Below are positions 19,868 through 29,783 of a stretch of DNA of 64,000 nucleotides, one piece after another. Each line of letters begins with the position of its first letter. Position 1 is the first letter of the stretch. This DNA comes from Fischerella sp. CENA71 (GTDB lineage: Bacteria; Cyanobacteriota; Cyanobacteriia; Cyanobacteriales; Nostocaceae). The notes below the pieces were generated by a model. The model searched no databases. It saw only the letters and a program-made list of their open reading frames with translations, and was not told the DNA's origin. Both the position numbers and the translations under genes were made by a program. The DNA lies in contig JANBVI010000005.1 in the NCBI GenBank assembly GCA_024239075.1, positions 45,108-109,107 of the forward strand. The letters are read 5' to 3'.

Positions 19868-20821
19868 TTATTTGGGTGATTCTTGCTTCGCTTTTGCCTG
19901 AAGTACCTGTTCCGCCATCCGGTGGTTATATCCACCTTGGTGATCGCCAATTAATGAAAGACACACTGCTGCTTCAGCACGGGTAACAGCTTCCTGAGGT
20001 TTTAAAATTACAGTTCCTCCAAAAGAACGTTCGATATTCTTGAAATCACTAGCCGGAGCAGAAAAATAGCTAGCGTTAAAGGCTGGTATGAACTTTTGAG
20101 ATATTTGGTTGCGATCTTTCCAAGAGGGTACATTGCTAGACAGTTCCTTGGAGTTTCTCAAATTCTCATTAATTCCCCCGATATCTACCACAACTTTGAT
20201 AGCAAGCATCTGTTCACGACTCAGTGGTTGATCAGGTCTAAAGGTCTTTTCATCAGAGCCAGAAATGAATCCTGTATTGAATAATCCTTGAATATAAGGA
20301 TAATCTGGATGAGTGGATGGTACATCTGTAAACTTTGCCTTGCCACCTTCAGCTTTGCGGATGATCTTATCAGGTTCATCAAACCACATAGTATTGTTGG
20401 CACGCATGAGCCAGCGTACAAATTCAGCGCGGGTAATCGGCTGTTGAGGATTAAACTTACCCGTTATGTTGTCAAAAACACCCAGTCTAGCCAGTTGAGT
20501 GATTTCTTTCTCTCCAAAAACCCCTACTATATCCTCAAAGCCGACTTGTCCAGAAGACTGAACAATAGGTGAGGAGGTAGGTAAAGGAGTTGAATCTGGC
20601 TTAGGTATTGGTGAAACTTCTGGTGAGGAAGTGACTGCAATTGGTGAGGGAACTAATTGAGGCTGTGTGGATATAAACAAACCTCGAAATCTTTGAGGTC
20701 CGAACAGCAACAATATAATCACTCCAGCAGCACCCAATACTCCACCAAGCAATAAGATTTTGATAAACCTCATAAATTCCGATATGGATTTTGTTTGAGA
20801 CATAGTTTTTCGTCCCATCAT
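19868..20821 (-). CDS. S-layer homology (SLH) domain protein, membrane anchored
   Basis: A 317-aa protein. An N-terminal hydrophobic segment (about 20-42, IKILLLGGVLGAAGVIILLLFG) is followed by a Pro/Ser/Thr linker (55-90). Three SLH-like repeats follow: FEDI...ITRAEFVRWL (about 96-140), FTDV...LSREQMLAI (165-207), and WKDR...VTRAEAAVCL (232-290). SLH domains bind cell-wall polysaccharide, so this protein probably tethers membrane to wall. No enzymatic domain is seen. MSQTKSISEF (from residue 7) may be the actual start. Confidence 0.85.
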   Translation of the reverse strand: MMGRKTMSQTKSISEFMRFIKILLLGGVLGAAGVIILLLFGPQRFRGLFISTQPQLVPSPIAVTSSPEVSPIPKPDSTPLPTSSPIVQSSGQVGFEDIVGVFGEKEITQLARLGVFDNITGKFNPQQPITRAEFVRWLMRANNTMWFDEPDKIIRKAEGGKAKFTDVPSTHPDYPYIQGLFNTGFISGSDEKTFRPDQPLSREQMLAIKVVVDIGGINENLRNSKELSSNVPSWKDRNQISQKFIPAFNASYFSAPASDFKNIERSFGGTVILKPQEAVTRAEAAVCLSLIGDHQGGYNHRMAEQVLQAKAKQESPK

Positions 20822-21271
20822 GCTGATTTCTTCTCTACTTCATACTGTGCGATCGCGTAATCACATACCTGCACTCGCTGCAATCACTCGTTTTGCAACT
20901 TATGAGACATTCCAAAAGTACCGACATATCCATAGGGTTACTTTTTTTGATATCTTCTGCGATCTAAGTATTTATTCCACCGCTATATGCGGTTAGCACC
21001 CTTATTGCGGATATTTTACTGTATAAGTGAGTTTTAACTACCTAATTAATCGGCAAATCTATTGTTTGCATAGCCCATGAGAAATTGTGAGCTGATATGA
21101 ATCAGCCGATCAGGGCTTTTGTTTAATGTCTAAAATTCCCCAGCAAACAATAATCTCACGCCCAGACACCAAGATACATAACATTAACTCTGCATCTTTG
21201 CGCCTCTGCGTGAGATTAATTAAGCGAATCAACCAGATGAAATTTTGTCGCCTGACAGGCCAAACCACTGC
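20822..21271. other. Intergenic region between SLH gene and hemB
   Basis: About 450 bases between the SLH protein start and the hemB stop. The small plus-strand frame at 21126-21308 overlaps hemB and is not convincing. No RNA gene was recognised. Confidence 0.4.
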
Positions 21272-22252
21272 TTACCTCAGCCAACGTGCAGCGTCTTTAG
21301 CGTGGTAGGTTAAAATTAAATCTGCACCAGACCGTTTAAAGCCAGTTAAAGTTTCCATAACCACGCGCTGTTCATCAATCCAGCCGTTGAGGGCTGCGGC
21401 TTTCACCATAGAGTATTCACCAGAAACGTTGTAAGCAGCAACAGGTAAGTTGCTAGCTTGTTTCACACGCCAGATGATATCCATGTAAGCCAAAGCTGGC
21501 TTCACCATCAGCATATCAGCGCCTTCAGCAATATCCAATTCTATTTCTTTGATGGCTTCGCGGGAGTTACCGGGGTCCATTTGATAGGTGCGGCGATCGC
21601 CAAATTGAGGTGCTGAGTCTGCTGCATCCCGGAATGGGCCGTAATAAGCTGAAGCATACTTAGCAGCATAGGATAAAATCGGCGTATCTTGGAAACCAGC
21701 TTCATCCAAACCAGCGCGAATTGCTTGCACAAATCCATCCATCATCCCCGAAGGCGCAATAATGTCAGCACCTGCTTTGGCTTGCGAAACGGCGGTTTTC
21801 TTAAGTAATTCCAGGGTAGGGTCATTTAAAACTCGTCCTGTCAAATCACCAACTTGCAGATAGCCGCAGTGACCATGACTGGTATACTCGCATAAACAAG
21901 TGTCAGCAATAATAATCAAATCTGGTACTGCTTCTTTCACCGCAGTTGCAGCTTTCTGGACAATACCACAATCATGCCATGCACCCGTGGCTTCAACATC
22001 TTTATCAGCAGGTATACCAAATAGAATAATGGCGGGAATTCCCAAGTCGTAAACTTCTTTTGCCTCTTCGACAATCTTATCTATCGACAGCTGATAGACA
22101 CCAGGCATAGATTTGACTTCATTGGCGATCGCTTCACCTGGAACAGCAAACAAAGGGTAAATCAAGTCGCTGGTGGTAAGAACAGTTTCACGTACCATCC
22201 GGCGGAGTTGGGGGTGGGTACGCAGACGGCGGGGGCGATGGGTTGGAAACAT
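21272..22252 (-). CDS. hemB: Porphobilinogen synthase (delta-aminolevulinic acid dehydratase)
   Basis: A 326-aa HemB that condenses two 5-aminolevulinate molecules to porphobilinogen, at the root of heme, chlorophyll and bilin synthesis. The metal site [14 protein letters not shown] (Cys119, 121, 129) is the zinc type. The substrate Schiff-base lysine lies in [10 protein letters not shown] and a second Lys in [14 protein letters not shown]. Length is normal. Upstream lies a compact three-hairpin region ending in a terminator on the same strand, which could be a regulatory leader. Confidence 0.96.
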   Translation of the reverse strand: MFPTHRPRRLRTHPQLRRMVRETVLTTSDLIYPLFAVPGEAIANEVKSMPGVYQLSIDKIVEEAKEVYDLGIPAIILFGIPADKDVEATGAWHDCGIVQKAATAVKEAVPDLIIIADTCLCEYTSHGHCGYLQVGDLTGRVLNDPTLELLKKTAVSQAKAGADIIAPSGMMDGFVQAIRAGLDEAGFQDTPILSYAAKYASAYYGPFRDAADSAPQFGDRRTYQMDPGNSREAIKEIELDIAEGADMLMVKPALAYMDIIWRVKQASNLPVAAYNVSGEYSMVKAAALNGWIDEQRVVMETLTGFKRSGADLILTYHAKDAARWLR

Positions 22253-22282
22253 AAATTTTTATGAAGAAAAAACACAAATGGA

Positions 22283-22390
22283 CAAAAAACAAAGCGTCAC
22301 AGACTTGCGGTCAAAACCCGCTTTGGAAGGACACACTACAAACAGCGCTTAACTGTCCTCTGCCCTACACCTGATGAGGTTGTGGGGCAA
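22283..22390 (-). ncRNA. Candidate structured leader or small RNA upstream of hemB
   Basis: Read on the minus strand, three stem-loops follow one another: TGCCC/GGGCA with an extended imperfect stem (22361-22389), AGGACA/TGTCCT (22328-22359), and CAAAGCG/CGCTTTG (22290-22325). The last is followed by GTTTTTTG, giving an intrinsic terminator. It ends about 30 bases before the hemB ATG, so it could be an attenuator or a separate small RNA. It does not match an RNA family I know. Confidence 0.45.
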
Positions 22391-22646
22391 TTTTGTATTT
22401 TACAACTTGCTTGTCATTTATCTTCTAAAAAAGACAAGAAAGTATATAAAACTTTCCATCAATATATATAGATGGGCTTGATTAAAAATTTGTGATGAGA
22501 TATGTGTGAGGCGCAATGATCATCGATAATCAAAACACAGCCTATTACCTATTACCAATAAGCTATGACCCTGGATTTACAAGCCACCTGTTTATTTTAT
22601 CTATTCATCAGTGACTTGATCTAACCGGATAAAAACTGATTTTTTC

Positions 22647-22988
22647 CTAAATAAGTCGGACAATGAAGGGATAACGAAAAGGTTTTTCAGTATTAGTTAA
22701 AACATTAAAAAGCGCCCAAATTGTTAATCCCCAGTGAACTAAAAACCATAAACCTGCTAGAGGTATCAATAAACCAAGAGTTACCCAAATCAAAACACCA
22801 ATAATAGCCCCATAAAACCAGACATTCAAATGGAAATTAATGGCTTCTTTGGCGTTTTCTTTGACAACAGGATCTTCAGTTGCAAACAGGATGAAAATTG
22901 GTATTCCAATCGACACTAATGTCGTACTCAAAAAAATGGCTGCATGAGAAAGTGCTGATAAAAGCTTACGCTTGTCTGTGTCGTACAT
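22647..22988 (-). CDS. DUF4870 membrane protein
   Basis: A 113-aa protein with three hydrophobic spans (about 13-35, 53-72 and 74-98). The conserved NAKEAINFHLNVWFYG segment is the hallmark of the DUF4870/Tic20-like family of small membrane proteins. The C-terminus ends RYPFIVRLI. Function is unknown. It diverges from prfC with about 220 bases between, and its ATG at 22988 is the natural start. Confidence 0.8.
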   Translation of the reverse strand: MYDTDKRKLLSALSHAAIFLSTTLVSIGIPIFILFATEDPVVKENAKEAINFHLNVWFYGAIIGVLIWVTLGLLIPLAGLWFLVHWGLTIWALFNVLTNTEKPFRYPFIVRLI

Positions 22989-23208
22989 TTCTCTGTTCCT
23001 GTATTGAAGATGGGTATAGGGATGTAAGAGTATAGGGGTGTAGGAGGAAGCCTATTTTCATAGTTGGTGGTGAAACTTATTTCATTGGGACTGCCTCCTG
23101 TTTTCAAGTACATTAAGAACCTATCATGAGCATCGTTGTCTTAAGATAAAAAGACTCGCTAAAGTTGGAAAAAGTAAAGTTAGATTTAATTTACAAGTAG
23201 ATACAGTT

Positions 23209-24840
23209 ATGTCAACTGACCTTGAGTTAGAACTTCACAAAGCAGTTGAACTTCGTCGCAATTTTGCGATTATTTCTCACCCGGACGCTGGTAAAACTAC
23301 ACTCACAGAAAAACTTCTGTTGTACGGAGGTGCTATTCACGAAGCTGGCGCAGTCAAAGCCCGACGCGCACAGCGCAAAGCAACTTCTGACTGGATGGCA
23401 ATGGAACAACAACGGGGTATTTCGATTACTTCCACAGTGTTACAATTTACCTACCAAAACTGTCAGATAAATTTACTAGATACTCCTGGACACCAGGATT
23501 TCAGTGAAGATACTTATCGGACTCTGGCGGCAGCAGATAATGCAGTCATGCTAATTGATGCTGCGAAAGGTTTGGAACCCCAAACACGCAAACTGTTTGA
23601 AGTTTGTAAAATGCGGGGTATTCCCATATTCACCTTTGTGAACAAACTTGATCGCCCCGGACGAGAACCCCTAGAACTGCTTGATGAGATTGAGCAAGAA
23701 TTAGGATTGCAAACCTATGCAGTCAACTGGCCCATTGGTATGGGCGATCGCTTTAAAGGTGTCTTCGATCGCCACAAACAACAAATTCACCTGTTTGAAC
23801 GTAGCGCCCACGGTAGTAAAGAAGCGGTAAATACAGTAGTTGATTTGGGAAATCCCCAAATTGAAGAACTGTTAGAACAAGACCTTTACTATCAGCTCAA
23901 AAACGACTTAGAACTGTTAGAAGGGGTGGGGCCAGACTTAGATTTAGATTTGGTACACCAAGGCAAAATGACGCCTATTTTCTTTGGTAGTGCAATGACT
24001 AACTTTGGGGTTGAATTATTCCTCAAGTATTTTCTAGACTACGCCCTCAAACCAGGTCCACACAACAGTAGCGTGGGTGAAGTTGAACCCGAATATCCGG
24101 AATTTTCTGGGTTTGTGTTCAAGCTGCAAGCCAATATGGACCCCAAACACCGCGATCGCGTGGCGTTTGTGCGTGTCTGTACAGGCAAATTTGAAAAAGA
24201 TATGACTGTCAATCACGCCCGCACGGGTAAAGTTGTCCGTTTGTCTCGTCCGCAAAAACTCTTTGCTCAAGAACGAGAATCTATTGATGTCGCCTACCCT
24301 GGTGATGTGATTGGTTTAAATAATCCTGGTGTTTTTGCAATCGGAGATACAATTTACACTGGGCAAAAGTTGGAATATGAGGGAATTCCTTATTTCTCTC
24401 CAGAGTTGTTTGCGACTCTCCGCAACCCCAACCCATCTAAATTCAAGCAATTTCAAAAAGGCGTTTCGGAATTGCGTGAAGAAGGGGCTGTACAGATTAT
24501 GTACTCAACAGATGAAGCCAAACGCGATCCAATTTTAGCCGCAGTCGGTCAGTTGCAATTCGAGGTGGTGCAATTCCGTTTAATGAATGAATATGGAGTT
24601 GAAACCATACTGGATTTATTGCCCTACAGCGTTGCGCGTTGGGTAGAAGGTGGTTGGGAAGCATTGACCAAAATTGGACGCTTGTTCAATACAACCACAG
24701 TCAAAGATAGTATGGGACGCCCAGTTTTACTATTTCGTAATGAGTGGAATTGCCATCAATTACAAGAAGATCACCCTGATTTGAAATTAACTGCGATCGC
24801 CCCAGTTTTTTCTAGTCAACAACCAGTGGTTAATGAGTAA
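23209..24840 (+). CDS. prfC: Peptide chain release factor 3
   Basis: A 543-aa RF3, the translational GTPase that recycles RF1/RF2 from the ribosome. G1 is HPDAGKTT (about 24-31), switch I includes [19 protein letters not shown]3 is DTPGHQDF, and G4 is NKLD. The following domains ([20 protein letters not shown]..., and the RF3-specific C-terminal domain with [16 protein letters not shown]) are complete. It is a free-standing gene with a promoter region shared with the divergent DUF4870 gene. prmC, which modifies RF1/RF2, is also in the window. Confidence 0.96.
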   Translation: MSTDLELELHKAVELRRNFAIISHPDAGKTTLTEKLLLYGGAIHEAGAVKARRAQRKATSDWMAMEQQRGISITSTVLQFTYQNCQINLLDTPGHQDFSEDTYRTLAAADNAVMLIDAAKGLEPQTRKLFEVCKMRGIPIFTFVNKLDRPGREPLELLDEIEQELGLQTYAVNWPIGMGDRFKGVFDRHKQQIHLFERSAHGSKEAVNTVVDLGNPQIEELLEQDLYYQLKNDLELLEGVGPDLDLDLVHQGKMTPIFFGSAMTNFGVELFLKYFLDYALKPGPHNSSVGEVEPEYPEFSGFVFKLQANMDPKHRDRVAFVRVCTGKFEKDMTVNHARTGKVVRLSRPQKLFAQERESIDVAYPGDVIGLNNPGVFAIGDTIYTGQKLEYEGIPYFSPELFATLRNPNPSKFKQFQKGVSELREEGAVQIMYSTDEAKRDPILAAVGQLQFEVVQFRLMNEYGVETILDLLPYSVARWVEGGWEALTKIGRLFNTTTVKDSMGRPVLLFRNEWNCHQLQEDHPDLKLTAIAPVFSSQQPVVNE

Positions 24841-24922
24841 TAGGTAATGGGTAATGGGTATTTTTTACCAATTACCTATTACCACTAACTAACAATAATA
24901 GTTATTTGGAGTGCAAACTACT

Positions 24923-27217
24923 ATGCCTTCACATTCTGAACCATCTTTGAAGGCTGGTTTAACCGCCCTGAAGCAAGGAGATTATCAAACAGCAAAAACC
25001 ATATTAGAAGGCATTGTCAGTAGTCATAGCGATCGCACAGCAGTTATCCAAGCGGAAATCGGCTTGGTTGTCGTTTACACCCGTATTGGTGAAGTTGCAG
25101 CAGCGATCGCATTATGCGAAACTCTGGTTCAAAACGAACGCCCACAAGTTAAAGAATGGGCAGAACGTTCTTTAGAACAAATTAAAAAACGCTATCAAAA
25201 TGACGATGCATCTACTGCTGATGTCACTGGATTTATCCCCTGGGATAATTCTTCATCTGTGGTAGAAGACGCTCAGACACGAGAACGCCAAGATGCGGAG
25301 AACACAAACATTGAGCAAACACCAGGCCGCAGTTTGCGAGTACCTACATTTGGCGAAAATAAAACGCGAGGTTGGCTGGCTTCAGCATCTTCCACACCCC
25401 GCGCCTCTATACCAAAAACCTCATCTCTACCAATTCCTCTACCATCCAACTCTCCGATTACTGTTAATCAGGAAAAAGTCAAACCACCTACGATTTACTG
25501 GCGACAAGCAGGACGCGCTAAAGTATGGCAACCCCTACCAAAACGCAGCTTAAAGCTATTGTACTTACTGCAAGCAGGAACATGCGTAGCGCTGTTTTGG
25601 GTAATTAAAACGCTGCTAGTGTCGGTAATGACATTTATTAATAATGCCTTTGTTAAATTACCTTTTTTAGAGCCATTACAGCTTTTATATAGAGATCCTA
25701 CAAGTATCCTATTGGGTTTGATTTTTGTTCTGTTCTGTTTATCTCCTTGGTTGTTGGATCGATTACTGAAAAAGTTTTACGGTCAGCGAGAATTAGAAAA
25801 AGACATTTTGCATCGCCATAGCAAAGAAACAGCACGAGTTTTACAACGCTATTGTCAACAACGGGGCTGGCGCACACCAAAGCTATTTGTCCTACCAATG
25901 ACAGCACCTGTTGCTTTTTGTTACGGTAATTTACCCCGCACAGCCAGAATTGTAGTTAGTCAAGGGTTATTAGAGCAACTAACAAATGATGAAATTGCCA
26001 CAATCTACGCCAGTCAATTAGGACAGATCGCTCACTGGGATTGTGCTGTCATGTCTTTGTTACTGATAATAACAATTCCGGTTTACCAGCTATACCAGTT
26101 ATTGGGACAGTGGGGAGATGCAAAAACTCAACCGATCTGGCGTGGGATTTTTGGTGTACTGACAAGTCTAGTTTATGGTTTGTGGTGGTTGCTAACAGCA
26201 ACTGGCATGTGGTTGTCCCAACTGCGGCTTTATTGGTGCGATCGCGTGGCGGCGGAAGTTACTGGTAATCCCAATGCTTTAGTCCGTGCTTTACTGAAAA
26301 TGGCTATTGGTATTGCTGGTGATGTCCAAAAACAAGAACATACCAGTTGGCAGCTAGAAAGCTTAAATCTAGTTATACCCGTAGGTTATAAACAAAGTCT
26401 GTACTTGGGTAGTATGGCTGCTGATACTACCTTTGAATCTCTGTTGATGTGGGATTGTATCAATCCTTATCGATGGTGGTTTGTGATTAATAATACACAT
26501 CCTTTAGTAGGCGATCGCGCCCTCCGTCTGTGTAAAATTGCTCGTCTTTGGCATGTAGACCCAGAATTATATCTCGAAAGCCAACAGCCTTTAAGAATCA
26601 AACCTCAGTCTTTTTTATTACAAATTGCTCCTTGGTTGGGAATTCCTTTAGGTGTTGCGTTTGGGGGTCTGATCTGGTTAATTTGGCAAAGTCTGTTCGG
26701 ACTCAAACTTTTAAACTTGAAATGGATTTATGAAGACTGGGATTTTATCAAGGGCTGTATCTTAATTGGCTTTAGTATTGGCGTGTTATTGCGGATAAAT
26801 TCTTTCTTTTCAAACATTAAACCTGCGACTGTCCAAACTGATGACCAACTGCCTAACCTGTTAACTAATCCAGCTAGCATTCCTATTGATAGCATCGGTG
26901 TGCGTTTTGTCGGAAAGTTATTAGGTCGTCGAGGTACTAGCAACTGTTTGGCACAAGATTTAGTCTTGCAATCTCACACGGGTTTAGTCAAACTACATCA
27001 CATCTCTTGGCTAGGACAGCATGTCAATCCTCAAGAATTGATTGGACGTCAGATAACTGTCATTGGCTGGTTACGACGCGGAGCAACACCTTGGATTGAT
27101 GTGCAAACCCTACAAACTCAAGGCGGAAAAATAGTTAACAGTCCTCACCCTATTTGGTCTATCGTCTTAGCAGTCGCAGCAGAGGTTTGGGGAGCATATA
27201 TTCTTTTGAAGGGATAG
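24923..27217 (+). CDS. TPR plus M48-like membrane protein lacking the zinc-protease motif
   Basis: A 764-aa protein counted from ATG 24923, which has TTGGAG upstream; GTG 24911 is an alternative. Residues 1-95 look like TPR helices. A Pro/Ser-rich linker and a hydrophobic span (about 213-235) follow, then an M48 (Ste24/HtpX-like) region. Where M48 enzymes have HExxH, this protein has ASQLGQIAHWD, with Ser364, Gln365 and Gln368 replacing both His and the Glu. Zinc binding and proteolysis are therefore unlikely. Further membrane spans occur near 410-450 and 570-650. The C-terminus carries a soluble domain with HTGLVKLHHISWLGQ. It may be a pseudo-protease with a structural role. Confidence 0.75.
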   Translation: MPSHSEPSLKAGLTALKQGDYQTAKTILEGIVSSHSDRTAVIQAEIGLVVVYTRIGEVAAAIALCETLVQNERPQVKEWAERSLEQIKKRYQNDDASTADVTGFIPWDNSSSVVEDAQTRERQDAENTNIEQTPGRSLRVPTFGENKTRGWLASASSTPRASIPKTSSLPIPLPSNSPITVNQEKVKPPTIYWRQAGRAKVWQPLPKRSLKLLYLLQAGTCVALFWVIKTLLVSVMTFINNAFVKLPFLEPLQLLYRDPTSILLGLIFVLFCLSPWLLDRLLKKFYGQRELEKDILHRHSKETARVLQRYCQQRGWRTPKLFVLPMTAPVAFCYGNLPRTARIVVSQGLLEQLTNDEIATIYASQLGQIAHWDCAVMSLLLIITIPVYQLYQLLGQWGDAKTQPIWRGIFGVLTSLVYGLWWLLTATGMWLSQLRLYWCDRVAAEVTGNPNALVRALLKMAIGIAGDVQKQEHTSWQLESLNLVIPVGYKQSLYLGSMAADTTFESLLMWDCINPYRWWFVINNTHPLVGDRALRLCKIARLWHVDPELYLESQQPLRIKPQSFLLQIAPWLGIPLGVAFGGLIWLIWQSLFGLKLLNLKWIYEDWDFIKGCILIGFSIGVLLRINSFFSNIKPATVQTDDQLPNLLTNPASIPIDSIGVRFVGKLLGRRGTSNCLAQDLVLQSHTGLVKLHHISWLGQHVNPQELIGRQITVIGWLRRGATPWIDVQTLQTQGGKIVNSPHPIWSIVLAVAAEVWGAYILLKG

Positions 27218-27339
27218 GGGAACAAAACAATTAAAAATTAAAAATTGAGAAGAGGACAAGGAAGACAAGGGAAGGGAGAATAACTCAACAAGTCTCTTCC
27301 CCATGCCCAATGACCCTTGAACCTTGACCAATAACTTGA

Positions 27340-27520
27340 GAATGTAAATAAATATTGCAAAAAATTTCTGTTTCTGTTACATTTATTTACATAAGCTGGA
27401 GCAGCCTGTATAACTCAATCACCAAGCTCGGTAATGAGAATCGGCTGTCTGCACTAATTCAATCCCCTTTTCTCCTTCCAACACAGCAGCAAATCAACCA
27501 GCCAAAGGCTGGTTTTTGTT
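27340..27520 (+). ncRNA. Candidate small RNA ending in a strong terminator
   Basis: AACCAGCC-aaa-GGCTGGTT followed by TTTGTT (27496-27520) is a clear intrinsic terminator on the plus strand, 280 bases after the nearest gene end. It is too far for simple read-through termination and there is no convincing ORF, so a short transcript beginning near 27340-27400 is possible. The start is not determined. Confidence 0.3.
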
Positions 27521-27917
27521 TCCAAAAAGTCAACTTTTAAAAAAAAAGTGTTTTATGCTACGATGCTTTCATGCAAGAGTCGGAAATGTCCGTCCTAAGC
27601 TAGCTACGTAGAAAATACCGTGATAATGTAAGAAATGGTGTTTAAATATTTGGAACAAGGGCGTTGAAGTCATTTCCTGTCGTAAGCAGTAAGTTGTAAG
27701 ATTCATAAATTCTTAGAATAAAGGTATTGTTAGCGCAGTGTACGCTTTTGTATTCAACAGGCTTAATTTTGGGAAAAAACAGTATTGTAATAGGTTAATA
27801 GTTTGGAGTAAAAAATTAGGTTTGTGGCATTGTTATTCAATAGCATCTATCAAAAGCCAAAACCCAATTACTGTTTTTTGCCTGACAGTTTTTCAACATA
27901 ACTCTGGAGGTTAGTCC
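27521..27917. other. Long leader/promoter region of the RRM gene
   Basis: About 400 AT-rich bases before the RNA-binding protein gene, ending with an SD (TGGAGG) 8 bases before its ATG. Long 5' UTRs are known for cyanobacterial cold-inducible Rbp genes. No distinct element is claimed. Confidence 0.4.
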
Positions 27918-28403
27918 ATGTCCGTTCGCCTATATATAGGCAATTTGCCTAAAGAAGAAATAGATCGTCAAGAACTGCAAGCAGTTTTTGCAGAAGAAGG
28001 TGATGCTGTCACCACTAAATTGATTAAAGACCGGAAAACTGGCAAATGTCGTGGCTTCGGTTTTCTCACGGTAAATAATGACGAACAAGCAGACCAGATT
28101 ATTGAAAAATATAATGGTCAAATGTTCAAAGACTCTCCCATCAAATTGGAAAAGGCATTACCTCGTACAAAGGGAGAGGATAATGAAGAACAAGCACCTA
28201 CTAAAGCTGCTAGTCAAAGTGGTGGTCATGCCAGTGCTAGCACACCGAGAGAAAACAAAAAATCTAAGAAGCCTCGCCGTGGTGGTAGTCCCAAAGAAAG
28301 CTCTCCAGCAGGCGGCGATACAGATGCTATTCGTCCAGATCCACGCTGGGCTTCTGAATTGGAAAAACTCAAACAAATGCTGGCTGCACAAACTACCACT
28401 TAA
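27918..28403 (+). CDS. RNA-binding protein with one RRM domain
   Basis: A 161-aa protein with a single N-terminal RRM: RNP2 is LYIGNL (about 5-10) and RNP1 is KCRGFGFLTV (about 43-52). The C-terminal half is a basic, Ser/Gly/Lys-rich low-complexity tail (KKSKKPRRGG) that ends in a short helix (WASELEKLKQMLAAQ). Cyanobacterial Rbp proteins bind mRNAs and are often cold-inducible. This tail is not the short Gly-rich type. A good SD precedes the ATG. A repeat-based hairpin follows the stop. Confidence 0.85.
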   Translation: MSVRLYIGNLPKEEIDRQELQAVFAEEGDAVTTKLIKDRKTGKCRGFGFLTVNNDEQADQIIEKYNGQMFKDSPIKLEKALPRTKGEDNEEQAPTKAASQSGGHASASTPRENKKSKKPRRGGSPKESSPAGGDTDAIRPDPRWASELEKLKQMLAAQTTT

Positions 28404-28418
28404 TCTGCCAGTAGAAGT

Positions 28419-28467
28419 AATTAAAAATTAAAAGTTCAAAGTTATTTTGAATTTTTAATTTTTAATT
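28419..28467 (+). terminator. AT-rich hairpin after the RRM gene
   Basis: AATTAAAAATTAAAAGTTCAAA-type sequence (28419-28440) pairs with its complement at 28444-28467, leaving a tiny loop. It probably terminates the RRM transcript. Confidence 0.5.
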
Positions 28468-28636
28468 ATCTACCTTTAAGCTGTTTTCAAGCTAGAAGGG
28501 AATGAAAATATGACTCCTCTTACACCCCTACACCTCCACACAACCATTTTCAAGCTAGGTGCTAGAGGTTAGAAGTCAAAGGCTAGAAAAAAGCGATTTT
28601 TATGCCTTACAAAGGATTGCAGTTTGACATAGTTAA

Positions 28637-29026
28637 TTAGTCAAAAGGGATATGCAACCATTTTTGTAAGTGCGATCGCAAATTTTGGTTGAAGTGTGAA
28701 CGTTGCTCGTATTTTTCGGTGCGAATGGGCTTGCGTTGTTGATCTAACACCCAACCATAATCACTACTTAAGCGCAGTTTGTCTTGCCAATCTGAAATAG
28801 AAACAATCAGACTAGGCGCAGGAGTGTTATCTGTATCTCTGACTTTGAATACATAATTAAATGTATTCTGTTTGCCAGGAGCAACAGTTGAGGGTTGTCC
28901 ACATTCTTCCAAAAGTCGCGATCGCACTTGCTCTACCAAACCAGGTTTATCTATTTCTTCGAGTGTACGAACTGCTAAAGTCAGAGCAAAGTAAAACTCT
29001 TCAACGGGAATGAATTCTAATTGCAT
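28637..29026 (-). CDS. Conserved-looking cyanobacterial protein of unknown function
   Basis: A 129-aa soluble protein. It starts with a helical segment (FIPVEEFYFALTLAVRTLEEI) and contains a middle beta-rich part (NYVFKVRDTDNTPAPSLIVSISDWQDKLRL) and a charged C-terminus. There is no signal peptide or membrane span. Codon use and composition look like its neighbours, so I consider it real, but I do not recognise a family. It is convergent with the RRM gene. Confidence 0.6.
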   Translation of the reverse strand: MQLEFIPVEEFYFALTLAVRTLEEIDKPGLVEQVRSRLLEECGQPSTVAPGKQNTFNYVFKVRDTDNTPAPSLIVSISDWQDKLRLSSDYGWVLDQQRKPIRTEKYEQRSHFNQNLRSHLQKWLHIPFD

Positions 29027-29783
29027 AACGTTATTTCACTAGACACAGAGTCTATATCTTCTTACAATTGCTTTCTAATTTTGCTACAGCCTCTATTCAT
29101 TTTATTTTTTTGCTGAGAAGATTTGATACTCCGCTTCGCTGCACGCTGTCTGGAAAATAAAGATCGGGACCCAGTGTTTCTTGGAAAAGGTATAAACCAT
29201 TGATATTTTGATGCTTCCGGATATAGACCATCTATAAATAGAAGTGAAAATATATACATATCTTAAACATATGAGCAATATTCATAAGTTAAAGTTATTT
29301 TTTGCTCAAATTTTGTAATTCATATTTATCTTTAAAGATAGGGACTTGTTTCAGTATCTTTCTAATTAAAGGTAGTTTTTATTACTATTCAAAAAAATAT
29401 AAATGTATAAAAATTAGCTTATTTGCCAAATAAATACAATCTAGATACTGAAACTATTAGTATATAGAATAAGATTTATTTGTATTTCTTATCCAATAAG
29501 ATCACAAATTACACTTATTTAACTCAATTTCAGCAAGTTGACTGAAAGAAATTTCTTTGCTTATCCAAACTATCAAATAAAACTATTACCAATTATATAT
29601 AAATAAAAGAAATATAAATCTGTAATTCAGCAGATGACTTCTTACTCACTGGTGTATAAAAATATTTGACATATTAAATTAAAATAAAGATTACTTAAAC
29701 TTTCGACACAAATAATGAGGTGAAAAAAATAAACAAGACAAAAACTTGCTTAACACCTCGTTCAAATCAAAAACCAACAAACT
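29027..29783. other. AT-rich intergenic region
   Basis: About 760 bases, very AT-rich in the second half, lying between divergent genes. It must hold the promoter of the glycosyltransferase gene. A 65-codon minus frame (29062-29259) is basic and featureless, and I do not call it. Confidence 0.45.

Noticed and set aside
27615-27632. TACCGTGATAA near the RRM gene as a fifth sulfur box
   Set aside because: Only the CCGT core matches; the TACTAAAA and CGATAAA parts are missing.
29062-29259. 65-codon minus-strand ORF
   Set aside because: Basic, featureless, in an AT-rich intergenic region.
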